The notes beneath the pieces are model-generated. The model had not been told where the DNA came from, ran no database searches, and saw only the letters and a program-made list of their open reading frames with translations. Positions 45,938-55,067 of a stretch of DNA of 64,000 nucleotides are shown here, piece after piece; positions within the stretch are counted from its first letter, which is position 1, and every line of letters begins with the position of its first letter. This DNA comes from Amycolatopsis decaplanina DSM 44594 (GTDB taxonomy: Bacteria; Actinomycetota; Actinomycetes; Mycobacteriales; Pseudonocardiaceae), in assembly GCF_000342005.1 (NCBI RefSeq), contig NZ_AOHO01000019.1, forward strand, positions 209,963 to 273,962, in the 5' to 3' direction. The translations under genes were made by a program, and so were the position numbers.

Positions 45938-46048
45938 GAGGTCCGGTGCGCTACCTGTTCATGGGGTGAAGAGATGACCCGGCGCGGTCTGCGCGTCAAC
46001 GGGCTGGGCCCGCACCCGCCCGAGCACGATCGAGATCCGCGAGCTGTT

Positions 46049-46873
46049 TCAGGTGATCCGCACGGTGACCTGGTTGTCGGCATAGGTATAGGCGACGTAC
46101 TCGAATTCGACGCCGGTGCGTTCGACGTACTCGAGCCACGCCTTGTACTCGTGCCGTTGCCAGCCGGGGTAATTGAAGAACTCGTCGAAGTGCACGATGC
46201 TGCCGGACCGCAGCCGCGGGCCCACCAGATCGAGGACGGTTTTCGCCGAGCTGTACAGATCGCCGTCCACGTGGAGGAAATCGACGACGCCTTCGTGCCG
46301 CTCCAGAAAGCCGGGAAGCGTGTCGGCGAAAAGACCGACGACGAGTTCGGCGCCGGGGACGTCCGGCAGGTCGTCACGCGCGAACGAACCGGCGGGCATC
46401 CCGTTGAGCCAGTTCTCCGGCAGGCCCTGGAACCAATCGAACCCGTAGGTCTCGACACCGCCACGGGCCTTGGCGATCACGCGCAGCGTGTTCCCGCTCG
46501 CGACACCGAATTCGAGGGCCATTCCTCCTGACGGGGCAAGGGAAAGCGCGTACGCGAGAGTCTCTTGTGGACGCGCGAAGTGCCGGGTCCCGGTCAGCTG
46601 CTCGCGGGCGAACCGGTTGCTGTCCCGCGCCGCGTCCTGATCGCCCGCGTAGATGATGTCGCGGCGGCTCCGGATTTCGAACTCGACGACACGGTCGAAA
46701 CAACGATCCCCTTGCCGGACGATCTCCGCGCGCAGTTCCGCGGCGACCCGTTCCAATTCCTCCGTATAAGGATCATGGAATCGCCGGGCGAGCCGGTGCA
46801 AGCCCCGGCCGAGTGTGCCGCGGGCGGATCGGCCCAAGGTCTTCAAGGCTGAACGGGGTGCCAGGTGACGCAT
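46049..46873 (-). CDS. TylF/MycF-type class I methyltransferase
   Basis: A 274-residue protein of the macrocin-O-methyltransferase (TylF) family: MALEFGVASGNTLRVIAKA (motif I), GFDWFQGLPENW, VDFLHVDGDLYSSAKTVLDLVGPRL with the metal-binding Asp pair, and SIVHFDEFFNYPGW. These are Mg-dependent O-methyltransferases of sugars or aromatics. ATG at 46873 is used because similarity starts nearby; upstream sequence in the same frame is not protein-like. It is an isolated gene; the 110-bp gap to the MarR gene holds only a tiny frame. Confidence 0.82.
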   Translation of the reverse strand: MRHLAPRSALKTLGRSARGTLGRGLHRLARRFHDPYTEELERVAAELRAEIVRQGDRCFDRVVEFEIRSRRDIIYAGDQDAARDSNRFAREQLTGTRHFARPQETLAYALSLAPSGGMALEFGVASGNTLRVIAKARGGVETYGFDWFQGLPENWLNGMPAGSFARDDLPDVPGAELVVGLFADTLPGFLERHEGVVDFLHVDGDLYSSAKTVLDLVGPRLRSGSIVHFDEFFNYPGWQRHEYKAWLEYVERTGVEFEYVAYTYADNQVTVRIT

Positions 46874-47014
46874 TCCGGGACGATACACCAGCACCGTTCG
46901 AGTGAACGGGTGCAGAACTTCCGGGGCCGGTTTCGTTGCGGTAACCGAGGGGTCCGCTCCTAGCATCGCGTTCGCCGCCGGTGATCGGGAACCGGCACGG
47001 AAAAAGGGAGCACG

Positions 47015-47668
47015 ATGAGCAGGATCGTCATCTTCGGGGCGGGCGGACGCGGAGGGCGACGCGCCGTCGCCGAAGCCGTGGGCCGCGGGCACCAGGTCAC
47101 CGCCGCCGTCCGGAATCCCGGTCGTCACGCGGATCTCGCCGGGGACAACGTCACCTTGATCGCCGCCGACGTCACGGTCGCGGACGACGTCGCGAAGGCC
47201 GCCGCCGGGCACGACGCCGCGATCAGTTCCCCCTACCGCGCGGATGTCCCGTCACGGGAGTTCTATCCGGCCGCCGCGCACGCGCTGATCGACGGCCTCG
47301 GCCGGGCCGGGGTCGCGAGGCTGGTCGTCGTCGGCATCGGATCGACGTTGGAGATCGCGCCGGGCGTCGCGTTCCACGACCAGCCGGGCCAGCCGTCGGA
47401 GCACCGCGAGTTCTCGCTCGGGCACGCGGCGGAACTGGAGGTCTTCCGCACGTCCGGCGACGGGCTGGACTGGGTGATCATCGCGCCGCCGCCCGTGATC
47501 CTCGACGAACACGCCGACCGCACGGGTGAGTACCGCAGCGGAGACCACCGGGTACTGCCGCGCGCGGCCGACGCGGCACCGTTCTCCTATGCGGACCTAG
47601 CGGTCGCGCTGGTCGATGAGGTCGAACGGCCGAAGCATTCGAGGGCGATGGTCGCCGTCGACCACTGA
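47015..47668 (+). CDS. NAD(P)-dependent atypical SDR (NmrA/epimerase-like)
   Basis: A 217-residue NAD(P)-binding protein with IVIFGAGGRGGRRAVAEAVGRGHQVTAAVRNP (GxxGxxG plus an Arg for NADPH), DVTVADDVAKAAAGHDAAIS and RLVVVGIGS. It belongs to the atypical SDRs related to NmrA and sugar epimerases; the YxxxK site is not evident. Its stop lies 3 bp before a family A palindrome. Substrate unknown. Confidence 0.82.
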   Translation: MSRIVIFGAGGRGGRRAVAEAVGRGHQVTAAVRNPGRHADLAGDNVTLIAADVTVADDVAKAAAGHDAAISSPYRADVPSREFYPAAAHALIDGLGRAGVARLVVVGIGSTLEIAPGVAFHDQPGQPSEHREFSLGHAAELEVFRTSGDGLDWVIIAPPPVILDEHADRTGEYRSGDHRVLPRAADAAPFSYADLAVALVDEVERPKHSRAMVAVDH

Positions 47669-47670
47669 CC

Positions 47671-47720
47671 GCCTCGTGAGTGGTGAGGACGGTTAGAACC
47701 GTCCTCACCACTCACGAGGC
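47671..47720. repeat. Family A palindrome, copy 5 (full, covariant)
   Basis: 24-bp perfect arms around AG, with GTGAGGAC in place of GTAAGGAC and the matching GTCCTCAC on the other arm. It lies between convergent oxidoreductase and PAC2 genes. Confidence 0.9.
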
Positions 47721-47725
47721 GTGCT

Positions 47726-48712
47726 TCAGCGCTCCGGGGTGTCGCCACCGTTCTGCTCGGCCAGGAACCGCTCGAACTGGTTGCCCAGTTCCTCGGCGGT
47801 CGGCATGTGCTCGACCGACTCCGCGAGCAGGCTTTCCTTGCCGGACGCCTCCATGAACGTGTCGTACTGCTGTTCCAAGGCGCGCACGACGTCGGCGACC
47901 TTCTCCGATCCGGCGACCTGACGGGCGATCTCGGCTTCCGCCTCGTGCGAGGCTTCCCGCAGATCGCCGTCCGGCAGATTCAGCCCGGTCGCCGCGGCGA
48001 CGGCGCCGAGCAGGTTCAGCGCGGCGCTCGGGTACGTCGAGTCCGCCAGGTAGTGCGGCACGTGCGCGGCGAACCCGGACGCGTCGTGCCCCCACTCGCC
48101 GAAGCGGAACTCGAGCAGCCCGGCGACGCTGCCCGGCACCTGCATCCGGTTGGGCAGCGGGCGGTGTTCGCCGACCAGTTCGTTCCGCGTCGCGTGCGCG
48201 GTCACGCCGAGCGGACGGGTGTGCGGCGCGCCCATCGGGATGCCGTGGAAACCGGTGGTGAGCCGGACGTCCCAGCGTTCGACCAGCCCGCGCACGGCCG
48301 CGCAGAACCGCTCCCAGTCGTGGTCCGGTTCCGGCCCGGTGAGCAGCAGGAACGGCACGCCGTCGGCGTCGTGCAGCAGGTGGACGACCAGTTCGGGAGC
48401 GTCGTAGGCCTCCCAGTGGTCGATGGAGTAGGTCATCGCCGGGCGGCGCGAGCGGTAGTCGATGAGGCGGTCGACGTCGAACCGCGCGATCACCCGGTGC
48501 TCGGAAGAGTTCAGGAGCTGCTCGGCGACGAGCTTGCCCGCCGAACCCGCGTCCATGAAGCCGTCGAAGTAGTGCAGGAGCACGGCCCCGCCGAGGTCAG
48601 GGACGTCCGAGTCCACCTCGTACAGGTCTTCCGGGTCCAGCGCCACCAGATCCTCCAGGTTTCGTGCGTGCAACCGTCTACGGGTGGCAACGCCCCGATA
48701 GGGGGTATCCAT
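47726..48712 (-). CDS. PAC2-family protein (proteasome assembly chaperone-like)
   Basis: A 328-residue protein of the PAC2/DUF75 family found widely in actinobacteria: VLLHYFDGFMDAGSAGKLVAEQLL, RFDVDRLIDYRSRRPAM, FLLLTGPEPDHDWERFCAAV and GFHGIPMGAPHTRP. The C-terminal ~60 residues are a helical extension (EEAEIARQVAGS-like region and FMEASGKESLLAESVE). Function in bacteria is not firmly known; a link to protein quality control is assumed. ATG at 48712; divergent from the PH-domain genes. Confidence 0.88.
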   Translation of the reverse strand: MDTPYRGVATRRRLHARNLEDLVALDPEDLYEVDSDVPDLGGAVLLHYFDGFMDAGSAGKLVAEQLLNSSEHRVIARFDVDRLIDYRSRRPAMTYSIDHWEAYDAPELVVHLLHDADGVPFLLLTGPEPDHDWERFCAAVRGLVERWDVRLTTGFHGIPMGAPHTRPLGVTAHATRNELVGEHRPLPNRMQVPGSVAGLLEFRFGEWGHDASGFAAHVPHYLADSTYPSAALNLLGAVAAATGLNLPDGDLREASHEAEAEIARQVAGSEKVADVVRALEQQYDTFMEASGKESLLAESVEHMPTAEELGNQFERFLAEQNGGDTPER

Positions 48713-48793
48713 TCCGCCGGCCGTGGCCGAAATCCTATCGGGAAGTGACAGTTGTCGTGGGCGGTCCACACCGAGGTGGTGCAGGGTGGAGAG

Positions 48794-49291
48794 GTGACAG
48801 AAGAGACACTCGGCCTGCGTCCGCCCGCCAACCGGGTGAGTCGGCGCGCCATCGGCTACTGGACGGTGTGGGCCGCGGTCGGCTGGGTGGTGCTCGTCGG
48901 CGCGCAGACGGTGTTCGTGGTCACGAGCGATGACGCGCCGACGTGGCTCACGGTGACGTTGACGATCTCGTGCGTGTTCGCGCCACTGCATCTGCTGGTC
49001 ATGCCGCAGTGGCGCTACCGGATCCACCGCTGGGAGGTCACCGGCGAGGCCGTGTACACCCAGGAGGGCTGGCTCAAACAGGACTGGCGGATCGCGCCGA
49101 TCTCGCGGATCCAGACCGTCGACATCGAACGCGACCCGGTCGAGCAGCTGTTCCGGCTGGCGAAGATCACCGTGACGACGGCGTCGGCCGCGGGCCCGGT
49201 CAAGATCTCCGGTCTCGACCACGCCGACGCGCTGGCGCTGGCGGCCGAACTCACCAAGACCACGCAGGCCACCCCCGGTGACGCGACATGA
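48794..49291 (+). CDS. PH-domain (DUF304/bPH2) membrane protein, small
   Basis: A 165-residue protein with two membrane spans (YWTVWAAVGWVVLVGAQTV and LTVTLTISCVFAPLHLLVM) followed by a bacterial PH-like domain (YRIHRWEVTGEAVYTQEGWL, ISRIQTVDIERDPVEQLFRL). GTG at 48794 follows GGTGGAGAG. It overlaps the next gene by ATGA (49288-49291), forming the common YdbS/YdbT-type pair. Thought to be envelope stress or export-related proteins; function unproven. Confidence 0.88.
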   Translation: MTEETLGLRPPANRVSRRAIGYWTVWAAVGWVVLVGAQTVFVVTSDDAPTWLTVTLTISCVFAPLHLLVMPQWRYRIHRWEVTGEAVYTQEGWLKQDWRIAPISRIQTVDIERDPVEQLFRLAKITVTTASAAGPVKISGLDHADALALAAELTKTTQATPGDAT

Positions 49292-50808
49292 GCACCGAGG
49301 CACCACCGGACGCCGACGTCGGCCGATGGCACCGGCTCGATCGCCGGATGCTGCTGATCCGGCCGGTGCTCGACGTCGTCAAATCGCTGCCGGTGCTGAT
49401 CGGGACGGTGATCCTCGGCCGGGGCAACGGCTGGGAGTGGTTCGGGCTGGGGATCACCGCACTGACCGTGCTCGTCGGTGTCTCGCACGTGCTCACTTCG
49501 CGGTACCGCATCGAGGGCGGCCAGGTGGAATGGACCACGGGCCTGGTGCTGCGCAAACATCGCGCGATCCCGCTGGACCGGGTGCGCACGGTCGACGTCA
49601 CCTCGGAACCGAAGCACCGCTTGTTCTCCCTCAGCGCCGTGCGCATCGGCACCGGACGGCATTCGCCGGGCCAGGGCGCGAACGGCGACCAGCTGGTGCT
49701 CGACGCCGTCAGCGAGACCGAGGCACACCGGCTGCGCACGGTTCTCCTGCACCGCAAGGAGGTCTCCGCGGAAGCCGAGGCCGCGCCGCCGGAGCAGGTC
49801 GTGGCGGAGGTCGACCGGAAGTGGGTGCGGTACGCGCCGTTCACGCTGTCCGGGCTCGCCGTGGTGGGCGCGGTGTTCGCCGCCGTCTGGCATTTCGCGC
49901 ACCAGCTGAACATCGCCCCGGAGAACGTCGGGCCGCTGCGGGACCTCATGGACGACCTGGCGAACACGGCGGTGTGGCTGATCGTCGTCGTCGCGGCGGT
50001 CGCCCTGCTCGTGGTCGTCTCGCTGCTTTCCGTCGGCGGCTACGTGCTGTCGTTCTGGAACTTCAAGCTCACCCGCGAAACGGAGGGCACCCTGCACGTC
50101 CGGCGCGGGCTGATCACCACGCGTTCGGTGTCCATCGAAGAGGAACGGCTTCGCGGCGTCGAGGTGAAGGAACCGCTGCCGCTGCGGATCGCGGGCGGGG
50201 CGCGGCTCACCGCGATCGCGGGCGGGCTGCGCGAAGGCAAGGGCGGGGACAAGGGCGGCGGGCTCCTGCTGCCGCCCGCGCCCGTCGGCCGGGTCCACGA
50301 GGTCGCGACCGAGGTGCTGCGGGAGAACTTCGACCCGGCCACCGTACCGCTGAACCGGCATCCGCGGCGGGCGCTGACCCGGCGGCTCACCCGCGCGATC
50401 GGCGGCGTGCTGATCCTGGCGGCGGCGCTGTCCGGCCTGGCCTGGATCGATTTCCTGCCGGCGTGGATGTGGCAGGTCGCGCTCGGCCTGGTGCCGTTCG
50501 CCGCGCTGGTGGGCTGGGACCGCTACCGCAACCTCGGCCACGCGATCGTCGGGCGGTATCTGGTCAACCGTTCCGGTTCGCTGGCGCGGGCGACGGTGGC
50601 GGTCCGGCGTGAGGGGGTCACCGGCATCGTCGTCAGCCGCTCGTTCTTCCAGCGCCGCGCCGGATTGATCACCGTGACGGTCCCGATCGCGGCGGGCAAG
50701 GGCGGCTACCAGGTCGTCGACGTCGGCGAATCCGCCGGGCTGGCGATGGCGGAGCAGGCCGCGCCCGGCCTGCTCACGCCCTTCCTTCGCCGGGAGACTC
50801 GGCGGTAG
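49288..50808 (+). CDS. PH-domain (YdbT-like) membrane protein, large
   Basis: A 506-residue partner with repeated bPH2 modules (SRYRIEGGQVEWTTGLVL, RVRTVDVTSEPKHRLFSL; then FKLTRETEGTLHVRRGLITTRSVSIEEERLRGVEV; then ARATVAVRREGVTGIVVSRSFFQRRAG) and three pairs of membrane helices. It is translated with the small PH protein through ATGA. Homologues in Bacillus (YdbT) affect resistance to antimicrobial peptides from relatives; that link is family knowledge, not shown here. Confidence 0.88.
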   Translation: MSTEAPPDADVGRWHRLDRRMLLIRPVLDVVKSLPVLIGTVILGRGNGWEWFGLGITALTVLVGVSHVLTSRYRIEGGQVEWTTGLVLRKHRAIPLDRVRTVDVTSEPKHRLFSLSAVRIGTGRHSPGQGANGDQLVLDAVSETEAHRLRTVLLHRKEVSAEAEAAPPEQVVAEVDRKWVRYAPFTLSGLAVVGAVFAAVWHFAHQLNIAPENVGPLRDLMDDLANTAVWLIVVVAAVALLVVVSLLSVGGYVLSFWNFKLTRETEGTLHVRRGLITTRSVSIEEERLRGVEVKEPLPLRIAGGARLTAIAGGLREGKGGDKGGGLLLPPAPVGRVHEVATEVLRENFDPATVPLNRHPRRALTRRLTRAIGGVLILAAALSGLAWIDFLPAWMWQVALGLVPFAALVGWDRYRNLGHAIVGRYLVNRSGSLARATVAVRREGVTGIVVSRSFFQRRAGLITVTVPIAAGKGGYQVVDVGESAGLAMAEQAAPGLLTPFLRRETRR

Positions 50809-50815
50809 CCGGTGA

Positions 50816-51345
50816 CGCCCGCCGGCAGTAGGAGCGGCTGACGTCGAGGTCGGTGAATCCGTATTCCTTCGCCCATTCGCCACTGGACACCGATTTCCCG
50901 TTCCAGCGGGCGATTCCGGCGTCACCCGCCGGCGCCGCGACCGCCCTGCCGACGAAAGCCGGGCTTTCAGAAATGGCGAAATGCGGCCGCGTCTTCGTCG
51001 CGTCAATTCTCTTCGGTCACCCGATAGGCGTCGAGCCTCGCTTCGGAACGCAACCGGCCCGGCGTGACCGCCACCGCGGTACCGCCATGCGGTTCCAATT
51101 CGTGGCCGGGTGCGGACGCCATTCGGTTCACCGCGGTCTTGGCGGGGTCGCGGAAGAACGAAACGTCGATGACCAGCCACAGTGCCCGCAGCCCGGTGTC
51201 CAAAGTGGACTCCAAAACCGTCTTGCCCCATTCGATGGGCGCACCATAGATGTCGTCGACCAGCACGTTCAGCGCGCCCTGTTCGGCGTCGATACGCTCG
51301 ACCAGTGCGCCGACGTCTCCTCGATCGTCTCCGGGAGATTCATTT
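50816..51345 (-). pseudogene. Decayed short-chain dehydrogenase gene
   Basis: Fragments of one SDR can be followed on the minus strand in changing frames: DDRGDVGALVERIDAEQ, then LNVLVDDIYGAPIEWGKTVL and STLDTGLRALWLVIDVSFF. The usual ~30 residues with the catalytic region are missing between LVID and VSFF. Then come AKTAVNRMASAPGHELEPHG and AVTPGRLRSEARLDAYRVTEEN with an in-frame TGA where a Trp codon is expected, a frameshift, and FAISESPAFVGRAVAA to the end. The start is also missing. At least one large deletion, one nonsense and one frameshift make it non-functional. Confidence 0.75.
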
Positions 51346-51386
51346 CCGATCTACGGTCCGAAACCGGCAAGAAGTCCGCTTGTTCG

Positions 51387-51424
51387 TGGACCAAAGACCC
51401 TGGTCCGCATTCACACAATGTGCT
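51387..51424. promoter_or_regulatory. Candidate operators before the IclR-family gene
   Basis: GGACCA and TGGTCC (7-bp spacer) near 51388-51406 and a CACA-A-TGTG dyad near 51415 lie 40-75 bp upstream of the IclR-type gene. They are suggestive of autoregulation only. Confidence 0.3.
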
Positions 51425-51464
51425 ACGTTCTTGACTCTTCGTGATTCCCCGGCGAGAGGTCGAG

Positions 51465-52244
51465 ATGACGCCTGCCGCACGATCCCTGGATACCACCGCC
51501 CCGCCGAAACGCACCCCCGGCGCGAGCAGCTCACGCAAAGTCCTGCAGCTGCTGCTCTCCTTTTCCGAACGCCGCTGGGACGCGAGCGTCGCCGAGCTCG
51601 CCGCGAGTATCGGCACCCCGGTCGCCACCACGTATCGCTATGTCGCGCTGCTGAAGGAACTCCAGCTCCTGGAGGAGGGCAAGACGGGGCGCTATCACGT
51701 GACGAGCCAGGTGATGCCGCTCGCTCGGGCCGCGCAACTGGCCAACGACCTCGCCCGGCTGGCCCGTCCGGTGATGGAGGCGGCCGCCCGCGACCTCGGC
51801 GAGACCGTGCTGCTGTTCCAGCATTTCGGCGATTCCGCGGTCTGCGCGGACCGGGTCGAATGCGAACGCGCGATGCGCTTCACCTTCCAGCCCGGGCATT
51901 CCGTCCCGCTCGGCACCGGCGCGTCGGGCAAGATGCTGCTCGCCATGCTGCCGGAGGGCGAACGCGAGAGGCGGCTTTCGACGATCGTCCAGCGCCGCGG
52001 CCCGAGCGTGCGGGAAGAGGTCAAACGCGCCGGGATGAACCGGTACGCGGTCAGCTGGGGTGAGCTGGACGAGGGTGTCTGGTCGTGCTCCGTGCCGATC
52101 CCGAGCACCGGGCACCGGCCCGCGGTGCTGACACTGGCCGCCCCCGCGACCCGGATCGGCGACGACGCGAAACGGGCCGCCGTCATCGCGCTCAAGGCGT
52201 ACGCGGGCAGGATCCACCGGGCCGTTTCGTCGTTCGCCCTCTAA
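51465..52244 (+). CDS. IclR-family transcriptional regulator
   Basis: A 259-residue IclR protein: winged helix SSRKVLQLLLSFSERRWDASVAELAASIGTPVATTYRYVALLKE (residues ~22-65), then the ligand-binding GAF-like domain with VLLFQHFGDSAVCADRVECERAMRFTFQPG and SVPLGTGASGKMLLAMLP. ATG at 51465 follows GAGAGG. The neighbouring gene on the left is decayed, so its former target may be lost; it may act elsewhere. Confidence 0.9.
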   Translation: MTPAARSLDTTAPPKRTPGASSSRKVLQLLLSFSERRWDASVAELAASIGTPVATTYRYVALLKELQLLEEGKTGRYHVTSQVMPLARAAQLANDLARLARPVMEAAARDLGETVLLFQHFGDSAVCADRVECERAMRFTFQPGHSVPLGTGASGKMLLAMLPEGERERRLSTIVQRRGPSVREEVKRAGMNRYAVSWGELDEGVWSCSVPIPSTGHRPAVLTLAAPATRIGDDAKRAAVIALKAYAGRIHRAVSSFAL

Positions 52245-52285
52245 TTCGCGCGCGTCCGCTCCCCGCGACGAGTAGAACTCGATCC

Positions 52286-52780
52286 GTGATCCGACTCGCC
52301 GTCCCCGAAGACCTGCCCGTGCTCCAGGACATCGAACGCGCCGCGGGCGAACCGTTCCGCGCGCTCGGCATGGCCGCGATCGCCGACGACGACCCACCGT
52401 CGATCGCGGCCCTCACGGCATTCCGACGCGAGGGCCGGGCCTGGGTGTGGGACGCGGGCGACGGCCCGGTGGCGTACCTGCTCGCCGAGGTCGTCGACGG
52501 CCACGGCCACATCGAGCAGGTGTCCGTCCATCCGGATCACGCGCGACAGGGCATCGGGCGGCGGCTGATCGAGCACGCCGCGGAGTGGGCCTCGCGCGAA
52601 GGGCTCGCGGGGCTGACGCTGACGACGTACGCCGAGGTGCCGTGGAACGCGCCGTACTACGCCCGGCTCGGCTTCGCGACACTCGACGAGGAGAGCCTCA
52701 CCGAGGGCCTGCGAGCCGTCCGGGCGCACGAAATCGCCCGCGGCCTGGACAAGTGGCCGCGGGTGACCATGCGGCGATGA
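52286..52780 (+). CDS. GNAT-family N-acetyltransferase
   Basis: A 164-residue GNAT protein with IEQVSVHPDHARQGIGRRLIEHAAEWA (acetyl-CoA motif R-Q-G-I-G) and NAPYYARLGFATLDEE. GTG at 52286 is the only reasonable start near the beginning of similarity; the ribosome site is weak. Substrate unknown; no operon partner. Confidence 0.85.
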   Translation: MIRLAVPEDLPVLQDIERAAGEPFRALGMAAIADDDPPSIAALTAFRREGRAWVWDAGDGPVAYLLAEVVDGHGHIEQVSVHPDHARQGIGRRLIEHAAEWASREGLAGLTLTTYAEVPWNAPYYARLGFATLDEESLTEGLRAVRAHEIARGLDKWPRVTMRR

Positions 52781-52891
52781 CCCGCGCGGGGGGTTGGGTT
52801 GGCGGCGGCCGTCGAACATGTGTTCTACTGTCCGCGCCGGCCCCGGAGGGGGAAGCTCCGCGGGCCGGCACCGGACTTCAGGGAGGCACGG

Positions 52892-53086
52892 ATGGCGGTC
52901 AAGATCACCCATCTCACCAACGGGCAGCAGGTGCGCTTCGCCAACGCGGACGGCGCCCGGCGTTACGCCGAGATCATCGGCGGCGGGGTCGACAAATGGC
53001 GGTTCACCGTGGTCAGCGGGCATGAGCGCCCGGAATTGTCGGGGCGGGTCGTTAACGTGCCGGTATGGCGTATGACTTCCAGGTGA
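52892..53086 (+). CDS. Small hypothetical protein (64 aa)
   Basis: A 64-residue frame from ATG 52892, behind GGGAGG, reading MAVKITHLTNGQQVRFANAD and ending VWRMTSR. It overlaps the VOC gene by 22 bp in another frame, so the two are probably translated together. The pattern of short beta strands gives no family match. It is weakly supported, but the ribosome site and overlap favour a real gene. Confidence 0.5.
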   Translation: MAVKITHLTNGQQVRFANADGARRYAEIIGGGVDKWRFTVVSGHERPELSGRVVNVPVWRMTSR

Positions 53087-53487
53087 CCGTGGACTCCGCT
53101 CATCCGCACGACCTCGCCGACTGGTGGGCCGAGATGCTCGGCTGGCAGGTCGAGCGGAGCAACGAGGAGTTCATCCGCGAGATGCTCGCCAAGGGGTACG
53201 CCCCCGAGGAAGCGACGACCACGCACAACGGTGTCCTGGTGTGGAAGGACGGCGCGGCGATCGTCCACCCGGAGACGAAGCAGCGGTTCCTCTTCCAGCT
53301 GGTGCCGGAAGGAAAGACGGTCAAGAACCGCCTGCACCTCGACATCCGGATGGGGGCGGACAAGATCGAGGCCGAACTCGAACGGCTGACCGCGCGCGGC
53401 GCGACGTTCCTGTACCGCGGCAAGCAGGGACCCGCCGAGTGGATCACGATCGCCGACCCGGAAGGCAACGAACTCTGCCTCTCCTGA
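53065..53487 (+). CDS. VOC-family (glyoxalase/bleomycin-resistance fold) protein
   Basis: A 140-residue VOC protein: FQVTVDSAHPHDLADWWAEMLGW, RLHLDIRMGADKIEAELERL and EWITIADPEGNELCL with the terminal Glu metal-ligand position. Members bind a metal and act as lyases, dioxygenases or drug-binding proteins; the specific activity is unknown. Confidence 0.85.
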   Translation: MAYDFQVTVDSAHPHDLADWWAEMLGWQVERSNEEFIREMLAKGYAPEEATTTHNGVLVWKDGAAIVHPETKQRFLFQLVPEGKTVKNRLHLDIRMGADKIEAELERLTARGATFLYRGKQGPAEWITIADPEGNELCLS

Positions 53488-53525
53488 GGCGGGCCCACGA
53501 GGGCCGCCACTGGGGGTGCGCGTCA

Positions 53526-53573
53526 CCTCGTGAGTGGTGAGGACGGTTAGAACCGTCCTCACCACTCACGAGG
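53526..53573. repeat. Family A palindrome, copy 6 (full, covariant)
   Basis: 23-bp perfect arms around AG with the GTGAGGAC/GTCCTCAC variant, between the convergent VOC and aminotransferase genes. Confidence 0.9.
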
Positions 53574-53580
53574 CTTTGGC

Positions 53581-54852
53581 TCAGACCAGCCGGTCGAGCG
53601 CGCGCGGCAAAGCCGTCGCGAGCAGGTCGAGTTCCGTCTCCCCGGCGATCAACGGCGGCGACACCGCGATCCCCTTGGCCAGGTTCCGCACGAGGACGCC
53701 TTCGTCCCGCGCCAGCCGTTGCAGCCGGTTCGCCGCGCCGGGGTTCGCCGCGACGACGTCCGCCTTCAGTTCGACCGCGCCGAGGAATCCCAGCCCGGCC
53801 CGGACCTCCGCGACCAACGGATGCGAAGCCAGCCCGGAAAGCGCGTCCGCCAGCGGTTTCTCCAGTTCCCGCCCGCGCGGGATGAGGCCGTCGCGCTCGT
53901 AGATGTCCAGCGTCGCGTTTCCCGCGGCGCAGGCGACCGGATGCCCGGCGTAGGTCGCGCCGTGCCGTAGCACCGGCGCACCCGGCGCGCCGGTGAAGAA
54001 CGGCTCGGCCACCCTCGGCGCGACGATCAGCGCGCCCAGCGGGATGGTCCCGCCGGTGATGCCCTTCGCGGTCGTGATCATGTCCGGTTTCACGGCCCAC
54101 CGGTCGATCCCGAACCAGGTACCGAGCCGCCCGAACGCGGCGATCACGCAGTCCGCGACGAACAGCACGTCGTGCTTGCGGCAGATCTCGGCGACCGTCT
54201 CGATGTACCCGTCCGGCGGAAGCAGGACGCCGCCCGCACCGATCACCGGTTCGCAGAAGAACGCCGCGACCCGCTCCGGTCCGACCCTCAGGATCTCCGC
54301 TTCGAGCGCTTCGGCGCTGTCGTAGGGCACGTGGGAGATGTCGCCCGGCAGCGGCCCGAAGCCCGCCGCGTTGGCCGCGATGCCGCCGACGGCCGTGCCG
54401 AAACCATGCGTGCCGTGGTAACCCTGCACCCGGCCGATGACGTGCACCTTCTCCGGGCGCCCGGTGTGCGCGAAATACGAACGGGCGATCTTGACCGCGG
54501 TGTCGATGACGTCACCGCCGCCCGAGCCGAAGAACACCTTCGAGCCCGGTTCGGGGGTCAGCGCGGAGACGCGCTCGGCGAGCTTCAGCGCGGGCTCGTT
54601 GGCGTTGTAGCCGAACAGGTTGTACGAATCGAGCGTCCGCAACTGGTCCGCGACGGCCCGCGCGATCTCCTCGCGCCCGTGCCCGAAGTTCGCGTACCAG
54701 AGCGACGCGGTCGCGTCGAAGTACCGCTTTCCCTCGTCGTCCCAGACGTAGGAACCCTCGCCGCGGGTGATGACGAGCCGGTCGCCGTCGACCGCTCCCA
54801 TGTCCGCGAAGGGATGCCACAGCGGATTGCGCGCGGACGCCGACGAAACCAT
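53581..54852 (-). CDS. Class III (omega) aminotransferase
   Basis: A 423-residue PLP-dependent class III aminotransferase: FDATASLWYANFGHG, VFFGSGGGDVIDTAVKIAR, KVHVIGRVQGYHGTHGFG and TTAKGITGGTIPLGA with the PLP lysine. The metal-like D-E pair in the usual VxADEVxxGFGR segment reads ADCVIAAFGR, with Cys instead of Glu. The Asp that contacts the pyridine nitrogen is kept, so PLP binding should persist. ATG at 54852 follows GAGGAGG. The donor/acceptor pair is not predictable; taurine-, beta-alanine- or diamine-type substrates are common in the family. Confidence 0.88.
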   Translation of the reverse strand: MVSSASARNPLWHPFADMGAVDGDRLVITRGEGSYVWDDEGKRYFDATASLWYANFGHGREEIARAVADQLRTLDSYNLFGYNANEPALKLAERVSALTPEPGSKVFFGSGGGDVIDTAVKIARSYFAHTGRPEKVHVIGRVQGYHGTHGFGTAVGGIAANAAGFGPLPGDISHVPYDSAEALEAEILRVGPERVAAFFCEPVIGAGGVLLPPDGYIETVAEICRKHDVLFVADCVIAAFGRLGTWFGIDRWAVKPDMITTAKGITGGTIPLGALIVAPRVAEPFFTGAPGAPVLRHGATYAGHPVACAAGNATLDIYERDGLIPRGRELEKPLADALSGLASHPLVAEVRAGLGFLGAVELKADVVAANPGAANRLQRLARDEGVLVRNLAKGIAVSPPLIAGETELDLLATALPRALDRLV

Positions 54853-55067
54853 GATCTTCCTCCTCGTGCTCGTGCCCCCATCCTCACCCGGATCCGGCAG
54901 GGACGCGAACACTCCATCGTGCACAGTTCGCGGCGCGTACCTGTCCGGTCCGTCGGCGCGACCTCCGGTGAATTTCCAACACCATCCCTTCGGCGCTTGA
55001 CCGACGCCGATCAGTCCTGTTGTTTGATGAGTGAGTTTGTTCAAAGTTGAGCATTCTGGAGGAACTT

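Noticed and set aside
45938..46048. Short gene after marR (frame beginning MTRRGLRVNGLG)
   Set aside because: It runs antisense into the TylF-type gene without a family match; possibly a remnant, not supportable as a gene.
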